A DNA stretch of 64,000 nucleotides, taken from NCBI GenBank assembly GCA_027943245.1, contig JANDJZ010000127.1, positions 1 to 64,000 of the forward strand, read 5' to 3'. Below, in pieces: positions 23,594-34,410 of this stretch (its first letter is position 1; each line of letters opens with the position of its first letter). The notes under the pieces are model-generated. The model was not told the DNA's origin. It did not search any database and saw nothing but the letters and a program-made list of their open reading frames with translations. This stretch comes from Acanthamoeba sp. SK_2022b (taxonomy: Eukaryota; Discosea; Longamoebia; Acanthamoebidae). The position numbers were made by a program, and so were the translations under genes.

Positions 23594-24752
23594 CAGACCG
23601 CAGCCCGCGAGGTCAAGGCCACAGTGCACACGCAAGAAAACAGTGCTACGGGCGTTTACCGATGATGTTCTTGTAGAGGTAGAACCTGCGCAGCTCGACC
23701 TTGGAGTCGACCCGCTTGGCAAAGGCGACCAGCAGCTTCACGCCCTCGTCCGTGATCTGGTTCTCCTGCAGGTGCCAGTTCATGCCGGGCGGCTTGGTGG
23801 CGCCGCCCGCGGGGGCCTCGCTCTTCCTAGGAGATGTCGACGTCTCCGTTGGGTCGGCGCTCTGCTTCTGTTGGTCGTTGCTGTCGGCCATCTCTTCGTC
23901 CCAGCCCTTGGCGTGCATATCCAGCAGCCAAGTGAGGCTGCGCCGGCCGCCATCGGCGCTCTCAAACCAAACGATGAAGCGCTCGAGGTCGCGGTCCTTC
24001 AGCTGGAACTCGTTGAGGTAGACGTTGATCACCTTCTTCACGCGATCGTAGTTCACCGCATTGCTCCACTGCCCCAGCACCCGCTCGCGCTTGCTTCTAT
24101 AGTGGCCGCCACTGCCACCGCTATTGCCCAGCGACTTGTAGCCGCCGTTCTTGCCCTTGGGCTGGTAAGGAGAGGTGCCGCCGCCGCGTCCTCGGCCAGC
24201 TCCGCCTTCAAAGCCCTCGCCGCCATAACCGCCACGACCACGGCCACCGCCACCGCGGCCCCTAAAAGGCGACGATGAGGGCGACGGCCCTCTGGAGGGA
24301 GAGGCAGACGGAGAAGCTCCGGCCGGTACGAACTTGATGCCACCGGCGGAAGAAGAGGGAGAGGATGGAGACGAGGCGTAGAGGGAAGTTGAGGCCGAAA
24401 AGACGAACGGCATGGGCGAGCGCAGAGGCGATGGCGCACCATGGTGGGATTTGGGCGACGGATGTAGCGGAGAAGCAGGAGATGATGGTTTATGGAACGA
24501 AAATGGCGACGAACCTGCAGGCGAGTTCTCGTGTCGCTTCTTTGGCGTTGATTTGCTACTGGCATCTGCTGCAGGGGATGCAGATGTTGCCTTGCTCGCT
24601 CGGTCCTTCTCGCCACTCGATTTGAGCTGCGGTGAGGCAGCCGTGCCAATCTTTTTGCTCTGTTGGGCCGTTGACGATTTTGCTGCCGCCTTCTTGGCCC
24701 CGCTTCCTGCGGGTGAGACCGCAGGCTTGCCGCTGCTGGTGCTCTTCTTCAT
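19991..24752 (-). CDS. LRR and PIN-domain protein
   Basis: A long multi-exon protein. Exon 1 (from ATG 24752) is low-complexity: Ser/Pro/Lys-rich, then an RGG-type segment (FRGRGGGGRGRGGYGG) typical of RNA-binding proteins. It ends in leucine-rich repeats of the RNI type (LQENQITDEGVKLLVAFAK, then LYKNIIGDDGAAAIASF across an intron, then HLSHNRLTIKGAQELF). A later large exon carries a PIN-like nuclease core: DVPTYIFLDTCAVLRM with the first Asp, an Asp/Glu-rich insert, and FPVFTFENLVE. Further exons give VMRELDHLKSSK, IIDVALFW and NVILLTADEGVREAAKRH, the order of acidic residues expected in PIN domains (SWT1/EST1-like). The C-terminal exons are helical and then acidic, ending MEEGA-stop. Such proteins cleave or survey RNA; this pairing with LRRs suggests targeted RNA decay, which is inferred. 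Two TG/CA microsatellites lie in its introns. Confidence 0.78.
20911..20977. repeat. TG microsatellite in an LRR-PIN intron
   Basis: About 33 uninterrupted TG units lie between two minus-strand exons of the LRR-PIN gene (CA on the coding strand). Confidence 0.95.
23528..23592. repeat. CA microsatellite in an LRR-PIN intron
   Basis: About 32 CA units lie in the intron that interrupts the leucine-rich repeats (after YLYKNIIG). The coding strand reads TG. Confidence 0.95.
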
Positions 24753-24904
24753 TCTTTTTGGGTTGCGGCCAAGTGTTGCGTTTTCGCCCGGGCTCGCCAG
24801 TTATTTCCCTCTCTTTTCCTCTCCTGTTCTCAGGTTTCCTTCCCATAACACCGGCGCAAGCTGTATTTTTCTTAAATCTTTTCTTTCAATACCTTCCTGA
24901 AGCG

Positions 24905-26571
24905 ATGCAGCGTCTCCGGATTAATCGTTTGGGCAGCCTCTCTCCCTACGGAGTGTGCTTCAGCAACCCTCATTCCCACACACGGCCCCTTGGTCTCCTT
25001 CGCAAGCTCAGGTACTTCAACTTTTTTTAATTTTTTTTAATTTCATTAATTCATTAATTATTCAGCTGTGTTGATTTAATCTGGGCCCAGCTCGGCCGTG
25101 GGTGAGGAGCACCCGTACCAATCTGCAAGCACACACTCCACGCCGCCGGAGGGCACAGTGGTCCTTCACAATACCGCCGTCACCACTCGCTCGCCCAAGG
25201 CCTATTCGCGTCCTCCTCTTGTACGCGTGCCAGCCTCTCCGAGCGCCTTTTTGTTCTGTTAACACGGGCCACCTGTGGCCACAGGCGATCGTGCATGGGT
25301 TGTTTGGGGCTGGCATCAACTGGCGCTCCGTCGCCAAGAAGATTACCCGTACGCACGTGCTACTTGCTCGTCTCTTGCGCTTGGCATCTCACCGTATTGT
25401 TTGCGGTTCTCGCCTGTGTGGCGCAGCTGCGTGCAGCGTGAACTCGCTTTTGATTGACCTGCGCAACCACGGCAGCAGCCCGCACCACCCTGACCATTCC
25501 TACGATTCCATGATTGGCGACCTTCACTACCTCCTCACCCAGCGCTATGGCATCAACGCCTTCTCTCTCATGGGTCACAGCATGGTACGTGCGGCCTTCT
25601 TTGGCGTGGCTGTTCCCTTACTCCCAGAGTCGGTGGCCACTAATTCGCGCGCGTGTGCAATCATTCATCGCACTACAGGGCGGCAACATGGCCATGCGGA
25701 TGGCACTCAAGTATCCGGATCTCATCGACCGGTTGATCATCGTCGACTTTGCGCCGACCTCCTATGTAGCGATCGAGAAGTACAAGGTACGCGCTGGCTG
25801 GCGTCCCTGACTTCCCCTGCACACGCTATGCGTTTGCTTGGTGTTGCTACGGTCGCGTTTAACTGTTCGTTTCTACAACTAGGACTACATCGAGATCATG
25901 CAATCCATCGACCTCACGACCATCATGAGCCGAGGTGATGTCGACAAGATCATGGCTCACACCATTCACGTACGCAACGACTACTTCCCCCTTACTTTTT
26001 CTTTCTCCAACGTTTGCCATAGGAGTGAGTGCGTGCGTGCGTGCGCATTTCGTGGTTAATTGTGTTTGGATCGAAACAGGAACCGCTGTTGCGTGCCTTC
26101 TTGGTATCCAACCTGGTCCACGAGGCCGACAAGAGCTGGCGGTGGCGACTCAACCTCGACGCCCTCAAGCGCTTCATCGGCCCCGTTCGATCGTGGGACA
26201 TTCGTATGTCTCCTCTCCTTTCCTCTCCTGTCGCGACCATACCAGGAGTGGTGCCCCTCTCATTGCGCGGCGCCGTGTGCAGAGCCGCAAGAGGGACTGC
26301 AGTACAAGAAGCCGACGCTGTTCATCGGTGGTGGCAAGAGCCAGTTCATCAAGCCCGAGTACCACGAGAAGATCCATGCCTTCTTCCCCAACGCCAAGAT
26401 CGAGATGATTCCAGTACGGCGCCCTCCCTCACGGCCTTGTCCTCTCTGCCTTTACCAGGTCTCTTTGCTTACCACTGCTCACAACAGGATGCGGACCATT
26501 GGGTGCACTTTGAAAAGCCGAATGAGTTTTGTAGTGCCGTGGAAAGCTTCCTGCACCACACGCAGCAGTAG
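24905..26571 (+). CDS. ABHD11-like alpha/beta hydrolase, probably mitochondrial
   Basis: An alpha/beta hydrolase of the ABHD11/YbfF type; the mammalian relative is mitochondrial and protects 2-oxoglutarate dehydrogenase. The N terminus (MQRLRINRLGSLSPYG) is rich in Arg, Ser and Leu without acidic residues, like a matrix-targeting peptide. Core motifs over eight or more exons: IVHGLFGAGINWRSVAKK (oxyanion region), LLIDLRNHGSSPHHPDHSYD, FSLMGHSM|GGNMAMRMALKYP with the nucleophile Ser split by an intron inside GHSMGG, IIVDFAPTSY, KPTLFIGGGKSQFIKPEY with the acidic residue region, and DADHWVHFEKP with the catalytic His. Many donors read GTACG. The start is 152 bases from the divergent LRR-PIN start, so a shared promoter is likely. 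Stop at 26571. Confidence 0.88.
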
Positions 26572-26831
26572 ATGGACGCCTTCAGTGCGCAGCGTGTTTT
26601 GTCGATCTTGTGGTAGATGGGGTGTGCCCAAGCTGGGAAGCACGCGAAAAACGCGGAGCACCCATTGCCCACACGCTTGACATAGTTGAGATTACAGCCA
26701 ATCACATGCCTCTGTTCGCACCAAACGAAAGCCACACCGGTCACCAACGCAACACAAGTGCAGCTAAACTCACACCCAGAGGGACGAGACGCGCCGACAA
26801 TTCGCAACGTAAGACGGTCGTGTGAGCCATC

Positions 26832-27809
26832 ATGGGCAACCTCTGCTGTGGCGGCGCCAGCGAAGAAGTAGCCGTACGACCACCCGCTGTTCTCAAGTTT
26901 ACGTAAGTTTTAACTTCAGTTACCTTTACGTTAATCTAAGGTTCATATTTTAACCTGCTCACATGGAAAGGTGCATGACACAATGAACATCTAATTATTT
27001 TTTTCCATTTTCTCGGAGTTTAGCCGCTGTTGGACGAACGACAGCGAGTGGCGACCAAGCGGCGAGGGTCAGAGCCGCCGTCGCCTGCCTCCTCGTTGCC
27101 GTCGTCTCGCCGTACGACTCCCTCGCGTCCTCCCGTGCTGCTCGATCCCTCTTCTCCTCCCGCAAACGACTCTGCGCGAGACAGCGACGACCGTCACCGC
27201 AAGCAACACCACCGAGACGATGGTGCCGCCAACCCGGCGGTCGACACAAACGACAAGGCGGGGCGACCACACAACAAACACGGGAATGAGAAGAGGCACA
27301 ACAGGGTCGACGACGCATCGTCGCTGCTCTCCTCACTGTCCGTGCCTTCTACGCTCGGCTCATCAGCGTCCACCCTACAGCACCCGACCAAGTCGCGGCC
27401 ACGCGGGCCACTCAAGCGCAATCCGTCGCGTCTGCACCACCTTCGCGTGCCCGAAGTAGGACAGGACACGCTCTTCCTCCATTCGACGGCCGCCACCGCA
27501 GACTCGGGGCGCGCGGAAGAGCAGGTGCAGGAGGAGAAGGGCCGTCGTGGGGACGACGGAAGCGACGATGTTGCTGGCGTTGGCTACCGAAGGGGAGATG
27601 AATACGGAGAAGGCGAGAAGAGGAAGGAGAGCGGAGCGATGGTGCGGATGGCGCCCGCGGGGTTCGATCCCTCCGACGTGCGCAAGCAATTGAAGAGCGC
27701 CGGCGGCCAAGGGCGAGGCGGCGGGGCTCCGGGCATGGGGCTCGGCGGATTCGATGCATCCGCCGCTCGTGCCAACCTGCGAAGCGTGGCCAAGAAGACC
27801 AACGCCTGA
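26832..27809 (+). CDS. Small disordered protein with N-myristoylation/palmitoylation signal
   Basis: The protein opens MGNLCCGGASEEVAVR: Gly2 with a following small, uncharged context fits N-myristoylation, and Cys5-Cys6 fits palmitoylation, so plasma-membrane or endomembrane anchoring is expected. Exon 1 ends LKFT at a GTAAGT donor; exon 2 starts PLLDERQRVATKRRG after TTTAG at about 27022. The middle is disordered and rich in Ser, Pro, Asp, Arg and His. The C terminus has two related short units, GFDPSDVRKQLKSA and GFDASAARANLRSV, separated by a Gly-rich linker, then KKTNA-stop. The repeated helix units could bind actin or another partner; this is not established. An AATAAA polyadenylation signal lies 30 bases after the stop. 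Confidence 0.75.
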
Positions 27810-27935
27810 GTACCTCTATCGGCATCGCCCACGGGCACAATAAAGTGACAGAGAGAATGTTTCTTGCAACTCCGTCCTTTACCGAAATGAATTACAGATT
27901 TTAAAAAACGAGAGCTTGCAAGTGAGGTGGGCGGA

Positions 27936-29344
27936 CTACTCGGCGTCGTGCCCGTCGAGCGGCACATTCACGGCCGCGATTGCCTGTTGAACGTCGAAAC
28001 GTTCTCTGGCTTGGGCCAGGTCCAACTCCCGGATGGTCGCCGCATGCGCACTCAGCGTCGAAATGTCCAAGGGCTCGGCGTCGGCCACCGGGAAGCTACG
28101 AGTCGGGCTTACGCCAGTGCAGGCTGAGTCGGCCTGCCCGATCGTTCGTCAATCATCACACCACACGCAAATTGGGTCCGGGTCGGAGTCGGGTTGGCAA
28201 GCGTACGGGATCGCAGCACTTGGTGAAGTTGAGGCCTCCCGGGAGCGAGTAAGGGACGCAGACCTGGCCGGCGCAGCATTCGAGCGTGCCCGGCATGCAG
28301 ATGTACGGGACTGGCGTTTGGACAGGGAGCTAAGTTAGTCACAAGAACACGCATGCACACAGCAGCAGTCGCGAGCAAGCCGAGACTTCAATAACACGCA
28401 CTTCCGCTCGGGAGAGTGAAGGTAGAGTTGCAGTAGTTGCAGCCGCCGCCGACGGCGAACCAGGGGAGGTTGCACTGCTGCTCGCCGCTGTTGACGGTGT
28501 AGTTCACCACGGTGCCGGGAAGGTAAACGCTCACGCTCACCCAGCTGGTGGGGCACTTGGACGACGACTCGTCGGCCGACGCCAGCGGGCCTGCCCGATT
28601 ATTGTGTTAGCCTCGTGTGTGTGGTGTGCGGGCTGGCGGCGTGGCTTTAATACCAAAGAGACCCAAGCCCACGGCGGCACCGGCGGCGAGCGAGGCGGCG
28701 CTCATGCCGGGCTTTCCCGAAGCCGCGCCGGTAAGGAGACCGGTGGCGGCCAGGCTCAGCGCCAACGAGGCCTGACTCGGCGATCCCAGCTGCGACGCGC
28801 CACTTCCGAACTGGTCCGTCTGCAACAACAACAAAAATAAAATAAAATAAAATAGAGTAGTTGAAGAATTAATATCCGTAATAAATCACGAATATCAGGA
28901 AGCCATGAAAGACTAATCTAGAAACAAACAAACAAACAAAAAAAGGCAAAAGGAAGAGTTTAACGTACGACTGTGACTCGGATGCTCGAGAGAGTCGGGT
29001 CGAGCGCGGTGAAGTCGACGTTGAGGAAATGGTCGGCAGAGGCGTTGATGACGACAATAAGCTGCGGGGCGTGGGTGGCTTCAATAGCCACGTTGACCCC
29101 GGCGTAAGCGAGGGAGGTAAGGGAGTGGACGATTTCGACGGACGTCATGTTCGTGGTGTAGGGCGAGGCGAAGAAGTAGATTCCAGGTACGTCGCAGCTC
29201 CCGTAGAAGGCCTCGACCCCAGACGAACTCAGCACCGCAAGAGCCAAAAGAACGAAAGCGAAAGCGACCTTTGGGGGGGGGGGGTAGCTTAGAAAAGAAG
29301 CGCAAAAGAGGAGGAAGTACGGTCAGGAAGTACCCTACCTTCAT
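27936..29344 (-). CDS. Secreted or membrane Cys-rich protein, unknown
   Basis: The start is a two-codon exon (ATG AAG at 29344-29339) followed by a 70-base intron that contains a poly-C/G run. Exon 2 then supplies the signal peptide core (VAFAFVLLALAVLSSSGVEA) and FYGSCDVPGIYFFASPY. A second exon is Ala/Gly/Ser-rich with a possible membrane helix (ASLAAGAAVGLGLFG). The next exons are Cys-rich with N-glycosylation sites: SKCPTSWVSVSVYLPGTVV, GGGCNYCNSTFTLP, YICMPGTLECCAGQVCVPYS and NFTKCCDP. The last exon (ADSACTGVSP...) ends in a charged helix and DGHDAE-stop at 27936. No family is recognised; an extracellular matrix, cyst-wall or surface role is possible. The divergent S28 peptidase gene starts 150 bases away. 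Confidence 0.68.
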
Positions 29345-29493
29345 TGATGTACACAGGAGTCGGACTGGCCAAATGACCAGGCGATGGTTATTATTATTGA
29401 TTCTTTTTTGTAGACATCGTTTCTTCTTGACTTTCTCTTCGCTCTTCTGGGATTGGCCACGAGGAAACCCAAAAACCTACTCGCGCTCTGGGC

Positions 29494-31728
29494 ATGCACG
29501 GGCACACACAAGCGCGCACGGTGGTGGAAGTATTCCTCCTGGTGTTGGTGCTCGGCATTTCGGCCTGCGCCGCCGCCCCTGCCCCCAGAGCCCCCCAGGC
29601 GTTCGTCTTCAATCAGGTACGGCGCGCCAATCACCGGGCCCGTGGGTTGTGGCTTTCTTCCTTCTTTACTCCACGCACCAAAGCAAAGCTTGACTTTCTC
29701 TATTGCCTTCGCGTAGACATTGGACCATTTCAACTTTCAGGTGAAGCAGCGGTTCGGGCAGAACTACTATGTCAACGATCAGTATTGGAACGGAACCGGG
29801 CCTATCTTCTGTAAGCACACACCGCCAAAAGTCTGGTAGCGACGCTTGATTGAGCTCACCATTGAAAATGACGTTCGCATGTTACACATCTGCGGCAGTT
29901 TACGTGGGCGCTGAGACACCCACGCAGATCGGATCCGTCGAATACCTAGTCACCGTCCACTACGCACAGCTCACCGGTACTCCCCGTTGCCTCAATGAAC
30001 CATGCGCTCAGCGCATCACTATTGCGAGGCGCTCGCTGATGGATCCATGACGAACCTTACAGGAGGTTTGATCGTATCTGCCGAGCACAGGTACTACGGC
30101 ACGAGCAGGCCTTTCGGCGCGCATCCCACCCCCGAGCAGTTTGGGTGGCTCACCATCGAGCAAGCGTATGCCTCCCTCAACAGAATCGAGCGCGAGCCCA
30201 TGTACTCACCAATTTAGGAGAGCAGTCTGGCCGACTACGCAGTCATCGTACTGCACGTGAAGGAGCTATATAACACCTCGAATCCGGTCTACTGCTTCGG
30301 CGGCTCCTATGGCGGCCTCCTATCGGCCCTCCTTCGCATCAAGTACGGCAACGTCTTCTGGGGCAGCGTGGCGTCGGCCGCCCCGCTCTTTGGCAACCGC
30401 GCCGATCCTGAGAGCTGGTTTCACCTGGTCTCCATCTCCTTTGTCGATCAAGGTCACCGGCTCATCTCTCTCTCACACACACACTTGATTATATCACTCA
30501 GTTGAGGTGTCTGCGGGGGGGGGGGGCAGCACAGATCGCACATGCGCGTCGAATATCGCCCAAGCCTATCGCATGATGCATAAGCTCAGTCAGGTCCAGG
30601 AGGGACGTGACAAGATCGCCGTACGTGGCCCCTACTCCTGATCCACTTTAGTGAGATTGTAAACCTGGTTGCTGGTGACATCGTGGTGCAGTCAGCGTTC
30701 GGGATGTGCCCCGAATTCAAGCTCGACTCCGAGGACAAGGCCAAGGACGCGCTCTGGTGGAGCGCGTGGGCCTTCTCCTTCATCACCGAGTTCAACTACC
30801 CGTTCCCGGCCCTCTACGCCCCCGAGTACACCCCGCCCCTGCCGGTACGCCTACCGATTCCTAGGCTCCACACCTTTGCTATCCGCGTTGATACGGCTCG
30901 ACCACTGCTCCCGCACGCACAGCATGCATGCGCGCTGGCCAATGAAGACGGGGAAGACGTGATAGCGAGGATCGGCAAGGTGGTGCGGTTCGGCTTCAAT
31001 GTGACCTTTGCGCCCGTGCCCTGCTTCAACTCGACCAACCTGTGGGACACCGGCGCAGCCCGTGTGCTCGAGGTGGAGCAGTGGCTCTACCAGGTCTGCA
31101 CCGCCGTCGTCCTCCCTGCGGTACCCACCTCCCCACACCACGCGCACTCGCACTCCCCTGATTCGCTCGTGTGTGTATGCGCGTGCGCGGGGAGGGGGAG
31201 GGTCAACAGGCAACCGATGGGGAGAACGATCTGTTCGTGCCCTACTCGTGGAATGACTACCTTCACAAGGTGTGGCACCCGGTGTGCCAGGCCAAGTTCG
31301 GAGTCACGCCAGACCCGTCCTACATCGAGAAGTACCTGGTGGGCACCGGCGTCGGGTCCTACTCGCGCATCATCTTCACCAGCGGGTCGTATGACCCCGT
31401 GCGGGGCTTCTCGCCCGTAGCCGACATCTCGCCCGACCTGCTGGCCTTCCAGTTCGTAGGAGGTGCGACGCCGACGCTGCCCAATGTGTGTGCATGCATG
31501 TTGTTGACCACCAAGGCGAGGCCTCACCTCGTGCGCGCGTGTGCAGGGCACACGCAGGACATCCAGCCGCCGTTCCCGGGGGAGGATCCGTCGGTGACAG
31601 CCATGAGGGCCAAGATCCTGGACGTCCTGCTCGAGTGGTCGCGCCTTCACGAGCAGCAGCATGCCCACTGGCCAGGGCCGCTTGCGATGGGTTTCAAACG
31701 CTCGCGGCACAACAGGAACGGCGTGTGA
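29494..31728 (+). CDS. Serine carboxypeptidase S28 (lysosomal Pro-X carboxypeptidase-like)
   Basis: S28 enzymes remove residues after proline in lysosomes or outside the cell. The signal peptide is VVEVFLLVLVLGISACAAA. Motifs in order over about ten exons: TLDHFNFQVKQRFGQNYYVN, IFFYVGAE (restored across an intron), VSAEHRYYGTSRPFG, LTIEQA|SLADYAVIV, YCFGGSYGGLLSALLRIKYG with the catalytic Ser in GGSYGG, PFPALYAPEYTPPLP, DLFVPYSWNDYLHKVWHPVC, IIFTSGSYDPVRGFSPVA with the catalytic Asp, and GGHTQDIQPPFPGEDP with the catalytic His. N-glycosylation sites such as NGTG and NSTN are present. It ends RNGV-stop at 31728, only 27 bases from the stop of the convergent F-box gene. Confidence 0.9.
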
Positions 31729-31755
31729 TGGCCGTGTGTTTGAAGCGTGAGGAAT

Positions 31756-32556
31756 TTAGGGTGAAGGATAGTAGGAGAGGACGCGCACGATGCCGCAGGT
31801 GAGGCCCGTCACGATTCGTTCGTCGTCGCAAGCCATGAACTGGACCTCGTTCCACGCCTCTGCGGGCTCTTGGCTGCACACGTACTGCTGCTTCGTTACC
31901 GCTCCTGCTCATGCACATTCGCAACGGGTGAGCAGCCGAGTCACACGATTGTGAACGCCGCAGCCGCACAGGTCAGGCCAGCGCAGGCAAGGGCAGGCAC
32001 CGTCGAGCAGCATCTTGGTATTCCACAGGCTCACGCGCCCGCCCGCCTCGGCGGTCACGAAGTGCTCGAGGCCGCGGAACTGGGCGGCCATGATGGGGTC
32101 CATGCTGGTGTGGAATGCGCGGAAGCTGCCCACAGTGGTGCGCACCTTGTCGACCACCCGTCCCACCTGGAACGTGGGGATAGGCGACGCGCGGTAGCCG
32201 TCGACGTCCCACAGCAGCAGGTGGCCCATGCCCGAGCTGCTCACCACCACGTCCCGCCGCGGGTCGATCCCGACCGAGTGCACGCGCGAGCGCATGTCCT
32301 TATAGGCCGCCGAGCCGAGACTCTTCTGCGTTCTGCGCCCAGTGGTGAGTGTGCGTGAGCGCGCCTGGGTGTCGTGCGCGGGTATGATCGAGCAGTGACG
32401 CACCGGAGGTCCCAGTACATGACCGTGCCGTCCATGTCGCCGCTGGCGATGCGTCCTCCCTTGGAGGACCGGGCTGCCGCACAGACAAGGAGTTGGCGGT
32501 GACCGCGGAGGGACATGACCCGGGACAATGATCGCGCGTCGTATACCTGAGGTATA

Positions 32557-32621
<65 letters not shown>

Positions 32622-34205
32622 TTTACGAGAATGGTCTCGGGAGAGCGATGCGCAAATAGCCACTGCTCGACGCACCTCCACTTTCTTGGCCGTCAGCGAA
32701 ACGAACAGGTGCGACAGTTCGGTGTTGCCGCACTCGGTTCCTTCGAACGGGGCCACCCCGTTGGCGTCGGCATCTTCGCAAGTTCGAATGCACTTGCCTG
32801 AGGCGCAGGAAGCGAAGGTCAAGCTTTGCGGGAATGCTGCTATCTGGGGGCCAGTCCCAATCACCTCCGTACCGGTCTCCACGTCCCACATTTGCAGACC
32901 GCCATCTCGATGACCGCACGTGATCAGTGAGCTGTCGTCCATGAACGTCAGGCCCATGGGGCCAGTCTCGTCCGACCCTACCTCTTGCTGCGCCACGCAT
33001 GCCACGGGGTGAGCGTGTGTGACTCCTCACCGCCCATTCAGTTGCACTCACACACAGGTCACGCCACGCTCACCACAAGGCGAAGCGAGAGTCGAGGCGT
33101 GCGGTACCAGCTTCTCGCCAGAGTTCAGATCGTAGAGCAGGGCCTAGTTCAAGACGGCAAGCAGTCAGGCTACCACAAGCCATTCACTTCCTTCTGCAAG
33201 GGCGACATTACCTTAGCGTTGCTGTACGTGGAGAAGGCCACGACTACCCGTGCCCGCGAGGGACGGCATCTGTTCATGACCATGTCTGACAAGGGCGCTC
33301 CCGCTGTGCAAGAATGCACCCACGCGTGCGTTACAAACAGGCATGGTCAGGCTTGTGCCAGTGAGCGTCCAGCTGTTGAGAGGGGGAGAAACCGATGAAT
33401 TCGTGGACCACGCTGTAGGTGCCCACTTCCCAGTTGCGCTCGGTCTGCGCTCGCTGGTGCACCACCCGCTTCCAAGACACAGCGTCGACGCACAGCTGAT
33501 CGCCGCTATCGCTACTGCTTGTTCGAGAAGGTTCGCGAGTTGTCGACGGAGATGTCGATACCGACGTCGGCGTGGAAAAAGGTGATGCTGGACTCCTTCG
33601 ACGTGAGTGCCAGGGCGAGGTGAAGCAGAGGGAGAGCGGCCAGATCCTGTCGTAGACGGCATTCCACACGAACCCATCGGAGCACATGGAAGCAAAGAAC
33701 GAGTTGACGAGGGACACACATAACAGGTCCCTCGGAGAAAGATGGCTCAAGATGGAGAGCACCACCTGCACGGTGAAGGTGTCAATCCCGGGATCGTAGG
33801 CACGAGCGCACGGTTGCAGAACATACCTCGTGGGGGAGGACGGAGAAGTAGCCCTGGCCAGCGCCATCCAAATCTTGGCCGTTGCGCTGGAGGAAGGCGG
33901 TCAAGGTGTTCAAGCGCCGTCTGTCCTCCTCCAGGGCCGCGTCCAAGACGTGCAATGTCGGTAATGTGCTTGGCAAGTACGATGACACCCCCCACTTATG
34001 CATACACCTGCCACACATGAAGTAGATAAGGTGAGGTCGCCACTAGCGATTGCGCCCTGTGCTTTGAGGGGGGAGGCACGCACTCATGGAGGTAGGAAAC
34101 GGCACGCCGGAGGTCATCCATCTGCTGCAGCATCGCCCCAGCCGAATACTGAGTTGGCTCGTCGCCGTGGTGGCCCTGGGCAGGGCTGTCCGGTGCCTTC
34201 TCCAT
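31756..34205 (-). CDS. F-box and WD40-repeat protein
   Basis: A likely substrate receptor of an SCF ubiquitin ligase. Exon 1 (ATG 34205) encodes MEKAPDSPAQGHHGDEPTQY and a helix ending YLHE. After an exon with LNTLTAFLQRNGQDLDG, the F-box is split by an intron: FSVLPHE|VVLSILSHLSPRDLL, with FVWNAVYDRIWP following, matching the LPxEVxxxILSxLxxxDL pattern. WD-type blades follow: MGLTFMDDSSLITCGHRDGG with LQMWDVETG, then GGRIASGDMDGTVMYWDLR, VHSVGIDPRRDVVVSSSGMG with LLLWDVDG, FVTAEAGGRVSLWNTK, and a final exon with ERIVTGLTCGIVRVLSYYPS-stop. A 62-base CA repeat occupies one intron. The number of blades could not be fixed by eye. Confidence 0.82.
32558..32619. repeat. CA microsatellite in an F-box/WD40 intron
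   Basis: About 31 CA units lie in the intron upstream (on the minus strand) of the exon starting VYDARSLSRVMSLRGH. The coding strand reads TG. Confidence 0.95.
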
Positions 34206-34410
34206 TTATTTGGGGTCTGCTTAGGTATGGCCGGCCAAGGTCATGTTTGCGCTAATCGTAAAGAGCTTTCGAAATTTTGGAAGACGTTTCGTTTACAACC
34301 TTCAGTGCAAAACACGGCGAAAGGAACCGCGCCGATAGAGCTGCACAAGCCAAGGAGCATTCATGCCACGGCCGGTACGGCAAAGCATTCGGTAGTCATT
34401 GAATCCACAA

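Noticed and set aside
27655..27675. GGTTCGATCC resembling a tRNA B-box
   Set aside because: It is coding sequence for GFDPSD in the lipidated protein; no cloverleaf surrounds it.
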